A stretch of 64,000 nt of DNA from the NCBI GenBank assembly GCA_025617375.2, contig JAMYGW020000005.1:1674001-1738000 (forward strand). The letters are read 5' to 3'. Below are positions 52,752 through 61,620 of this stretch, piece after piece. Below the pieces are notes generated by a model. The model did no database searches. It was not told where the DNA came from and saw only the letters and a list, made by a program, of their open reading frames with translations. Position 1 is the stretch's first letter. Every line of letters starts with the position of its first letter. Origin of the DNA: Acarospora socialis (lineage: Eukaryota > Ascomycota > Lecanoromycetes > Acarosporales > Acarosporaceae). The translations under genes were made by a program, and so were the position numbers.

Positions 52752-54182
52752 CTAAGTGCATCTCCACTCCGCAAACTTGGCGAACTCCTCATCAGCCTTT
52801 AATTTCTCCATGGTCTCTACCTCCAACCCTAACAACACCTCTAGGCCCCCATCAAGCAGTCTCGGGAGTATGAGAGCACCACCGACCCCACCCGCTGATG
52901 GCTGCGCCGGAACCCTGATATATTCCGCCCGCCCGATTCCTCGGCCCCAGTCCACCTGAAACAGATCAATATCCGCCACGCTCGACAAGACTATACTGCG
53001 GCCTGGATCATCGTAGGAGGTAATCTCCAAACTGGTCATATCAGGTATGGAGTCAAGTACCCCTATCACTCCGCGTAAATGAGCGGAGTCGACACGTGTG
53101 ACCGCCATGCGCAGCGTGGTGGCCACGTTGTAAAGTGGAGAAGATGAGGAGGTGACAGTTTCAACGTCGAGTTTCGCCGGGCTCCAGGTCACACAATTCC
53201 CCAAAAAATGGTCCGGTAGAGGGGGCGAGAGACGTCGTCGTCCTTGCACAGCGTACGTAAACTGCACCATGTCATGTTTTCCGGATTTGGACGAGCCGAG
53301 ACCGCGAGCACGGCTAATGTGACGCCAGAGAAGGGCACACAAAGCGTCATTGGTGGAGACCCAGGGTTCGGCAGGGTTGTTCGATGATGCGGCTAGCTTT
53401 AGTTGCGCTAGATGCGATGTCGAGAAATAGAACATACTATGCTCTTTGGGGGGACAAGATAAAGAAGCCCCTACTCTCTGCAGGACAGACACTTTGGAGT
53501 CACCACGCACTCTGAACTCGGGAAAATCTTTGATTTCGGCCCCAGCCTGTCCCTTCATGAGCATCGATCTGTCCATTGCGCCTCGGTCAATAGCGGCGGG
53601 AGACGGTACACCATTTGCCTCGATCTCGTCTCCGGTGTGCTTAGCCCAGACCTTGAGCACAGTCGCAAGGCCTGCGGCATCGGATGCTGAATGGTGCATG
53701 CATGACGTCAAGAGTAAGCCTCCGTTTATGAAGTTTGCCTGGACTGCCATGACTGCTGGCGTGGGCGACGTTGGAAGTATGTCAAAGGGTGCGAGCTTTG
53801 TGGCGTCAAGGGCGGAGATTGGGAAATGCGCCGCTTTGAGCTCCTCGTAGGAACTTTGCCATGCACTTTGAGGGGATGCGTCCGTGTAGTCTCTGTAAGT
53901 GAATCTTATGCCATACCCATCACCAACCTGGATCTGGACTCTACCTCTTTCCCCTTCCTCTGGAACGAGACACCCACCGATGAATGGGATTTCGGATAGA
54001 GTTGAAGCGAGACCTCGTTTCAGCCTTGAGAGCACAGTCTGCTGGTCTACCCCAGGCGGCAGCGGAAAACACAAGATGTCGGTAACGTAGACGCGGACCA
54101 TCATCTGGTCGATAGGGCTGAGCCGGATGATATGAGGGGAGCATGGTGTTGTCGGGCGGACGAAGTCCAAGTCCACCGCCAT
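52752..54182 (-). CDS. BAHD/TRI101-type acyl-CoA acyltransferase
   Basis: Single exon of 476 residues from the ATG at 54182 ('MAVDLDFVRP'); the open frame extends upstream, but that part looks like leader. The acyl-transfer motif HxxxD is present as 'HHSASDAAG' (His about 164, Asp about 168). The second family motif near the C-terminus (DFGWG-like) reads 'QVDWGRG', followed by 'AEYIRVP' and a Leu-rich strand 'GLEVLLGLEVETMEKL'. Relatives transfer acetyl or longer acyl groups to hydroxyls or amines of specialised metabolites (for example trichothecene 3-O-acetyltransferase). With the neighbouring synthetase and reductase it probably acylates the locus product; substrate unknown. Confidence 0.88.
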   Translation of the reverse strand: MAVDLDFVRPTTPCSPHIIRLSPIDQMMVRVYVTDILCFPLPPGVDQQTVLSRLKRGLASTLSEIPFIGGCLVPEEGERGRVQIQVGDGYGIRFTYRDYTDASPQSAWQSSYEELKAAHFPISALDATKLAPFDILPTSPTPAVMAVQANFINGGLLLTSCMHHSASDAAGLATVLKVWAKHTGDEIEANGVPSPAAIDRGAMDRSMLMKGQAGAEIKDFPEFRVRGDSKVSVLQRVGASLSCPPKEHSMFYFSTSHLAQLKLAASSNNPAEPWVSTNDALCALLWRHISRARGLGSSKSGKHDMVQFTYAVQGRRRLSPPLPDHFLGNCVTWSPAKLDVETVTSSSSPLYNVATTLRMAVTRVDSAHLRGVIGVLDSIPDMTSLEITSYDDPGRSIVLSSVADIDLFQVDWGRGIGRAEYIRVPAQPSAGGVGGALILPRLLDGGLEVLLGLEVETMEKLKADEEFAKFAEWRCT

Positions 54183-55775
54183 GACCTGAAAGTGAAAATA
54201 ATCAACGGATTGCCAATTGTCAAGATAAAAATGGCTTTGACTTTCACGATCTTCCGAGCACAACTCTTCTGTGAAGAAGTCTCACGAATATAGAAATACC
54301 ACAAATAAACGACAAGAAAACACCTCGTTATAAACGCGTGCATCTACAGAACTCTCGAGAATCAAAGGCCTTGACCCTACTGTCAAATCGTGACTGTGGC
54401 TTCGATATGGCTTGGACCATGATATAATCCTGCATCACCAGCAATCTGGACGTGGCCCATCAATACCGCACCACCACTCTGTTCGTGTCAAGGTCAATGT
54501 ATGCATCTCGGGCTTCTGGTCCGCTTGAATAAGTGTAACACAGCGCATAGATGTTCGAAAGTGGAGTTAGGTACACCTTGTCCCCGACGGTGGCAAGCTT
54601 GATTGCGACTCCAGAGTCTTGCTGTTATGGTCGGAACTATCGCTGCCTTCTTCCCAACCGACGGGTGTCCTCCTGGTGCATGATGATCGCACAGAACATA
54701 TGTACTACATTGGTGTAGGCCTCTCGGAAATGGGAGTGTGAGCCCAATCAAGTCATTGAATGGTCTGTCTGTTCGTATGGAATGGTCTTTGTAACAGAGC
54801 TGCAAGATTCCGTTGTAGTGCATGTCGAACCAACTTTGAAACGAGATCGATATGCAAGATTACCTGCATGTAGAATTAAAAGGGTTCATAAAAGACAGAC
54901 TCGGATAGACAACGGTCCGAAAGAAAGACTTCCATGATCTCAAACACCCATTGACAACCTCACTGTCGCCGAAACATACTAAAAGACTCCCGCCTGCATA
55001 AAAACCCGGATCGCCGTCGGGCCGTACGAAAGACTCCCATGATCACATAATACACCAATTGACAACCTCACTGTCGCCGACATCTCCCTATTTGAGAACA
55101 CCAAAAGTATAATATCACCGACCCTAACAGCCTAACAGCCTGACCACCTAACCTAACCAAACCTAACCACGAAAATCTGGTGTTTTGTTTTTCCGAGTCT
55201 TGTCTTCGGGCCGTTGTCTATCCGAGTCTTTTATGCAGGCGCATCCATTATGGGAGTCTATGTGCAAGGCAGATCATTGAAAAGCACTGATACTGAATAT
55301 CTATTCTCCAAGCATAATGGCAGCCGGGGTTAGCTGCATGCATGTCGGGATAGATCTGTATGTGATAGTGTACCATGAGATGCATTGATCATAGCACAAG
55401 TTGAGATCGAGTGGTTTGGTACACGCAGGTGGCTGTCTGCCTTGACTGGATGATGATCAAAATCTGTTTGTGGTGTATGCCTGCCCAGCCTCTGACGGGT
55501 TCTTCAGGTGTAGCCTACTGCGTGTATTACCTACCTAGGTCGGGTACCTTACCAGCTTTCTCGCACGAGATCGAGAGCTGTTAGGTCTGACAACGCGCTA
55601 GGTTCGTGGATATTCCATGTCCTAGTTCAATAGAATCCATAGTTCTCATCTGAGGTCTGATCACGATCTATGCAATTGCGACCTGTATCAAATCATCCTA
55701 GTAACACAAACTGTGCTTCAAAGCGGAGGTGGTGATGCCTTCGATCGCACCGTCCAAAGAGCCTGCATACATGCT
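54183..55775. other. Intergenic region between acyltransferase and synthetase
   Basis: No coding region. It contains the inverted-repeat element at 54884-55240 and, inside that element at 55120-55170, a run of degenerate CCTAAC words. 54183-54884 is the promoter side of the acyltransferase; 55241-55775 is the 3' side of the synthetase gene. Confidence 0.5.
54884..55240. repeat. MITE-like element: two direct 108-bp-spaced units with an inverted end
   Basis: Two direct copies of a unit of about 90 bp lie at 54884-54972 and 54992-55080. They share a perfect 22-bp end: 54951-54972 equals 55059-55080, reading TTGACAACCTC...CGCCGA. The left end (54887-54930) recurs inverted at 55199-55236. A 17-bp perfect arm 'ACTCGGATAGACAACGG' is at 54899-54915, with its reverse complement at 55211-55227. 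The inner part (55120-55170) holds repeated CCTAAC words. Size, inverted ends and lack of coding sequence resemble a non-autonomous DNA element. Target-site duplication was not found. Confidence 0.6.
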
Positions 55776-58700
55776 CTAGATTCCCCGGGCCGCCAGCGCG
55801 TCGTTGATCTTGCTCTGGGCCGAGTTCAAGTGCGGTTCTTTCAGAGCCGTGGAATGGTTGCCTTCAATGTCGTGATATCGGACTTCACTGCCACAATAAT
55901 CCTTCCACGAAGCCAAGACATCCCTTCTCCACTCGTCTGGGGTTGCGTTGAAGTGGGGCATTGGGTCTGCACAGAAACAGTCGTACTTGGAAATAGACCC
56001 GCTAGGAGTGTAGGTGCTAGCAATCAGCCTCATCGAATTTTCGACACGCCCAAGTGCTGCAAGTCGGGAGGGGGTAATGTCCATATTCTCAATGAATTCG
56101 GGAGGGAATTTCGAATACAACTCGTGATAGAATTGCTCGTCTGACATCTATTGTTGTTAGAAAATGTGCGTTACACAACAGGCAGAGAAATAAACCTACA
56201 TGCGCTGTTTCTGCTCCGAAGTTGTCGGCTTCCTCTCTCGTATAAGACGTAAGTGCGGGAAGAAGATCGATCATTAACGTGCGATGTTGAAGGCGGCCCA
56301 TGGTACGCTCCAAGTTCGGGGGATTATCAATGCCGCCAACAAACACGACCTCATCTCCCAATGCTTCCAGCCTTTTGACTAGCTCAAAAGCTATCGTGCC
56401 TCCCAAGCAGTACCCAAGCAACGCGTACGGTCCATGAGGCTGAGTTTTCTTGACCGCTTCTAAGTAACAGCTGGGAAGGTCAGAGATCATCCCTTTTCGA
56501 GACGGACTCATTTGGAGGAACGTACCTCAACATGTCCTCCAGATCCGCGAACGACCCTTCCCCTTCGTATACCCCTTTCGCTCTCAGAGCGTAGACTGGC
56601 CGATCAGGCAGGTAAGGTAATAAGCGCATCCAGCATAGGAACTCCCCGGATCCTGGATGGAAAAGGAACAGCGGATGCTTCGAGCCATGTAGTGATAGTG
56701 GAACAATTGGGTTATACTCGAGTGGAGCAGTCCCAATAGATAGTAAGGATGTCTCCAATTCTGAAATAGATGCACTGCGCAACAGGAACCCTATCGGTAT
56801 CTCCTGGTGGATGTGGAATGCAGTTTCGAGGGCCTTCTTTATGCGCATATACCCAAGGCTGTCAAGACCCGAACGAAGTAACGCACTGTCGCCTGCAAGT
56901 TTCTCTATGGGTATCCCGATTTCTCGTGAAAATATCTCGGCAATCTGCTTTCCGAGGGGCGATAGGTGGCTGAGAGATTTCAATTCCAGTTTCTCTTCGT
57001 CAGCCCGCTCACTCGTTGAATGCATATTTATCGGCACTCGATATCTATCAAACAGCCCACGTTCGAAGGACTCTTTAAGTTTACGGCGCGAGAGTTTGCC
57101 AATGGTAGACTTCGGCATTTGATCTTTCGGAAGTGGGATTATTGCAAGGGCGGGCTTCGAACAAAAAGCAATGACGGCCATGTTGATGGCATGAATAGTA
57201 GCTTGAAGGTCTTCAGCATCCATTGCGTCGTCTGTTGGATTGAAAAGAACCACAACACTCTCACTATCGCCGCCTTGGTCCCATGAGGAAAATGCGGCGG
57301 TATATGAAACTGTAAGGCCTTTGACGTGATGTGATTCGATAGCGTGCTCGAGCTCGAAAGAAGAATAGTTGTTGCCGTTAATGATGATGATTTCTTTAGA
57401 TCTTCCAACTATTTGAAGGTTTCCAGCTTCATCCACAAGGCCGGTGTCTCCAGTATCAAACCAGCCGTCCGACATCATGCATGCGTCTGTGGCTCTGGTG
57501 TTGTTGAAGTAGCGCCTGAAAACGATCTGGCCGCATATTTGAATAGCACCAGCTGTCCTAGGCGGTTGTTCGAGTCCACGATCATCGACAATGCGGAGCT
57601 TTAGATACTTGTCGCGGGGATGCTTCCCTACCGATGCAAAAGTATAGCCGTTCGCAAGATCGTAGGTTGGGCATCCAGTGTTGTAGAAGCATGCAGAACA
57701 GGTCTGTGTTGAGTCAGTACCAATCTTGGCTTGGGAGCTAACGAGAGCAGATATTCTCTCGATCATAACTTATAGCGAGCAGGATTGTCGGCTTCTATCA
57801 ACCGAATGGGAACTGACCTCGCTCAATCCATAAGCGGCTTTGATCGAGTTCGGACGGGCCCCATATTGCACAAGCAATGAATCCGTAGCCGCGATAGTGG
57901 AAACCTTGCAGGCTTCGCCTCCAGTCATGATGACAGACAGTTTGGAGAAACTCAAAGTTACAGGATCCTCTCGAGCTCGGAAGGCCTTTGTAGCCGCCGC
58001 AAGAAAGAAGTTTGGTGCGAAAACGTATCCGATTTCGTATCTGCTCAAGGTGTCGAAGAAGCTGGCTGGTTCAGTAGCCAGATCATCTGTTGCAACGTGG
58101 ACTTGATTCGAACCCGAATACAAAGCATTAAGGTGTATCTCGCAAAAGTTCGCAGAATGATCAAATGCTGCGCTTGTAATCAGACTGATGTCAGGTTCTT
58201 CGTTGTGAGCCCACTTACAAACCCAGGACATGAAGTTCACATCGGAATCAATATCATGAAAAGTCGATTTCATCTCGGCAGAGGCTATGAGTTGCGAATG
58301 GGTAAACTCCACCGCTTTTGCAGGACCCGTACTTCCAGAGGTAAACAACAATACGGCCAGTTTGTCGCAATCTGGTGTATCTTTGGATGTCGAGAGCTTG
58401 GCGCGCTTCGTTGTATGTTCATCAGGTTCCAGACGGCGTTTGGTTGTGCCGTTAATTCTGTTCTCAAACCGAGCTGATTTTCGAAGAGCTTCGATTGTGG
58501 CAACTCGTAGTCCTTTGCAGCTCGTGAGATCTGGCACCAGTCGCATGCTAGTAATGACCGTCGGCCCTTGAAAGAGCTTAACGACATTTTCAAGCTGTGT
58601 AGCTCGAGTCCTCGAGTCCTTCGCGAGAGGACTGAGTATTGCGGGAATACCCCCAGCAGCAACGACGGACCAGAACCAGATGATGTTCTCTCTGTGAGTA

Positions 58701-59039
58701 TCAAAATACGTTACAACGATCTCTCCAGGAACCACTGTATGAGAAGACCGAAGAAGTTGACCATTTTTCTGAAAGAACGTTAGCTACTCGTCACACTACT
58801 CGTGTTAGGTTACGCGCCAGAGCTTCAAAACATAGTTGAGGATAGGTAACATTGTCGACAGGCTTGTCAAGCCCTTTCTCCACAAATATCAAGCCTTTCT
58901 CTGGGTATATCCCAGCAACACGGTCCAACAATTCCCAGAGGGTCGAAGCGATTGGCGTTGAAACGAAAGGGCTTCTTGGTCTCTCTATGATCGCACTGCT
59001 TGTTCTCTTGGGCTCGCAACAATTTGAGGTACTTGACAT
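55776..59039 (-). CDS. NRPS-like synthetase, A-T-TE architecture
   Basis: Five exons (58800-59039, 57818-58768, 56526-57703, 56200-56470, 55776-56147) give 1,003 residues in phase. The adenylation domain (about 30-610) shows 'LLFTSGSTGPAKAVEFTHS' (A3), 'FDHSANFCEIHLNAL' (A4), 'AYGLSETCSACFYNTGCP' (A5), 'WFDTGDTG' (A7), 'GRSKEIIIINGNNY' (A8) and 'STIGKLSR' with catalytic Lys about 600 (A10). A carrier domain has 'SGLDSLGYMRI' (phosphopantetheine Ser about 679). The C-terminal thioesterase has 'GYCLGG': Cys about 811 replaces the usual Ser, with Asp about 838 and His about 978 at expected spacing. No condensation domain. Known A-T-TE enzymes dimerise aryl alpha-keto acids to quinones or furanones or load aryl acids. 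Oddity: the first intron would be only 31 nt, so the exon 1/2 junction is uncertain. Confidence 0.9.
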
Positions 59040-60460
59040 AGTATAGACTGGAGCCAGTAACGGCAACAGACGCAGAACTTGACCACCGTAAAAATGATAT
59101 ATGAAAACCCTAACCACAGAAATGAGAAAGATGCAGGATGAGTACTGACCTTATATGTATGATTCCTCGATTTACATACAGAATGGAAATCCAAACCACT
59201 ATCATCTCTTCCCTCCCGGACTCCCATCTCTAAGGATCGGGTGTGGAGGCCAAAACGAGGTACATAACAGCGTAACACACTTTGTCATACTTAGCATTGC
59301 TCGAAGGCGTTTGTGCTGTCCTCCACATAAAACGCCACTGTCGCACTCAGAGACAACAAGAAAACGCATTAGTGCAAGAGGTCTTCCCTATGGATCTCTT
59401 ATTTTTTTGGCCACGCTAACGTGAGTGTATCCACAGCAGCGATCTGATGTTCTGTAAAACTAAGTTTCTTCCGAAATGATACTGCAGGGGCTTGATATCA
59501 GGTATATGCGCGTAGGGTCACTCGGATCTCGCGTGGATCTTTCATGCAAAGTACGAATACCTTCCTACCTTACCAAGCGAACATGCATAATATGCATGTC
59601 TCATGCATAATATACAGGAGTCAAGTTGGCTTTGACATTCTCTTCTTGTCAACGGTTCGTTGAAGCAGCGTAGATCTTGCCGGAAATAAGGTCAAGTCAC
59701 GTGTTATCTCCATCCGATATCGTGCCTTGTTGAGGAAGATTGGTGCCGACCTAGCATCTGCAATACGGGCTATGGCCTCTTCCAAATCATGCGTGGCACA
59801 TTGGTGTCATGGTCAGCTGCCTATTTCATCTAAAGCTAAGACGGCAAAGGAAACCCATAGGAAAAGCCACACCGAAAGTATCTCCTGAACATTGCAGTTT
59901 TTGGTCTTGTCTGGTCATGATTGTTGTGTTGAAGTGACTGGTAAACTGTGATCGAAACTAGAGGACAGAAATGATGGCAGTTTTAAAGTGAACACACACC
60001 GAATGTCTTCCTCTTATGAAAAGATGAGAAGCGCACAATAACACGGAAGAACATTGAGTGATACGTTGTGATGTTCCGTAATATCTCATGTTAGAAGTAC
60101 TAATGTGACTGTTGATTGTGATGATGTAGACATATCCAGGTATATGCTGCCGGTTATGGCTCTGCCGTTACCTCTGTCCTCTAGCCTCGGATTTAGGTGG
60201 CCCGGGCAGTGAGTGACGCTGAGCAACTGAATGCAATATGATGACGACCATGATTCCATGATTGGACTCAAGTCATGTTCAAGTGGCGTGGGACTTATAA
60301 GACCCCTGTGCAAGAAAAGCTTCGTTATAACTGCTTGCATATCTGTAAATTAGCATCTTGAGCGAGCATCAAATATCCATCAATGTAGAGTCAATATAGT
60401 AAACCCCGAACTTGGTTTGAAACGTTGCTTTTTAAGCAGACGAGCTTTCGATTCATCACT
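59040..60460. promoter_or_regulatory. Divergent promoter region of synthetase and reductase genes
   Basis: 1.4 kb separates the synthetase start (59039, minus) from the reductase start (60461, plus); no coding sequence is seen. It includes the palindrome at 59582-59598, listed separately. A shared control region would suit co-expression of the two genes, but no known regulator site is recognised. Confidence 0.5.
59582..59613. promoter_or_regulatory. Palindrome CATGCAT-AAT-ATGCATG with a direct repeat of its left half
   Basis: 59582-59598 has 7-bp inverted arms CATGCAT/ATGCATG around a 3-nt centre. The left half with its centre (CATGCATAATAT) occurs again at 59602-59613. Placed in a divergent promoter, it could bind a dimeric transcription factor. 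It may also be chance in AT-rich DNA. Confidence 0.4.
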
Positions 60461-61620
60461 ATGTACAAGCGTCCTCTTGAGGTTCTGATCTTTGGTACTG
60501 GCGGTACGTGCTTGCGCATGATCGATCGAATGGCAGAGAAGACTGATGAATGTCATCCGTCCTTCGGAACAGCCGTAGGCTCTACCTTTGGTTGGAGACT
60601 TGCCCAAAATCCTTTCGTAAGGGTGTCCACCGTATGTCGATCGAACTATTACAACGTCAAGAACGACGGCATCCATCTGCAAACAGCGCTGTGGGGCGAT
60701 GGCTTATTTCGTCCTCATCGAGTAGTAAAAGCGGTTCGCGATGTGCAAAGAGTCATTTTCGACTATGTAATATGCGCCAACAAACTAATACCTGGCGACG
60801 CCATTCCGTTTACCGAAGCCATACGACCAGCTGTCCGGCCAACGACAACACTGGTATCAGTACAAAATGGTATCAACGTTGAACAATCCCTAAAACATGT
60901 CTTCCAAGGCAGGACTGTCTTATCCGCCATCTGCTACGTTAGCTGTCAACAACCTCTGCCGGGCCATGTGCAACAACTATCTCAGATCCGACCCCACGGT
61001 TTTGCCATTGGAACCTGTCATCCTGGTAGCGCTGACATGGATGTGGAATATAACAAACTTCAGACGCTAGTATCACTAGACAAGAAATTCAAAGCGATCG
61101 AGGACGTGAACACGGAACGATGGACGAAGATGATGTTCAACGGCGCACTGAACCCAGTATCAGCCTTGACAGGTCTGGATTCTCATCAGCTTGTGCAAGA
61201 TTCTCCCTCTTTGACGCTGGCCTACCGCGTGGCCGAGGAGATATACAAAGTAGCCATCAAGAGCGGGGCCATCTTTTCGGACGATATCATCTCCAGAACC
61301 ATAAGCTCCATGAAAACTGCAGCTCGCATGGTGCCTTCGATGCTTCAAGACGCCAGAAATGGACGCCAGATGGAAGTCGAGGCGCTCTGTGGTATGAGAC
61401 CCAAACCACGTGATGGAATTGCCTTATAGCTAATGAAGTACAAGGTAACGTGTGCAGACAAGCCGACGCAGTGGGCGTGTCAGTTCCAGCTGTGAAGTCA
61501 ATGTATATTGCACTGGCCAAGATGAATCGAGAGATTGGTACTGGCCACCATTACACTTTTCACTCAAGATACCAATCTTCAGTGACAGAGTTGTCAACCA
61601 ATCTGTCCAGCCAGCTATAG
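60461..61620 (+). CDS. Ketopantoate reductase-like (ApbA/PanE family) NADP oxidoreductase
   Basis: Three exons (60461-60503, 60573-61391, 61445-61620) give 345 residues in phase. The first intron (GTACGT...GAACAG) splits the Rossmann motif, which is restored as 'VLIFGTGAVGSTFGWRL' (G-x-G-x-x-G). Further family features are 'VSVQNGIN' in the middle and the C-terminal ketopantoate-reductase helical domain: 'ERWTKMMFNGALNPVSALTG' (with the conserved Lys/Asn region) and 'EVEALCGNVCRQADAVGVSVP'. The last intron uses an AAG acceptor. True ketopantoate reductases serve CoA synthesis; paralogues in moulds reduce keto or imine groups in specialised metabolism. Its divergent position beside the synthetase favours the latter (inference). 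Confidence 0.88.

Noticed and set aside
55120-55170. Interstitial telomere
   Set aside because: CCTAAC-like words are too degenerate and few, and they lie inside the inverted-repeat element.
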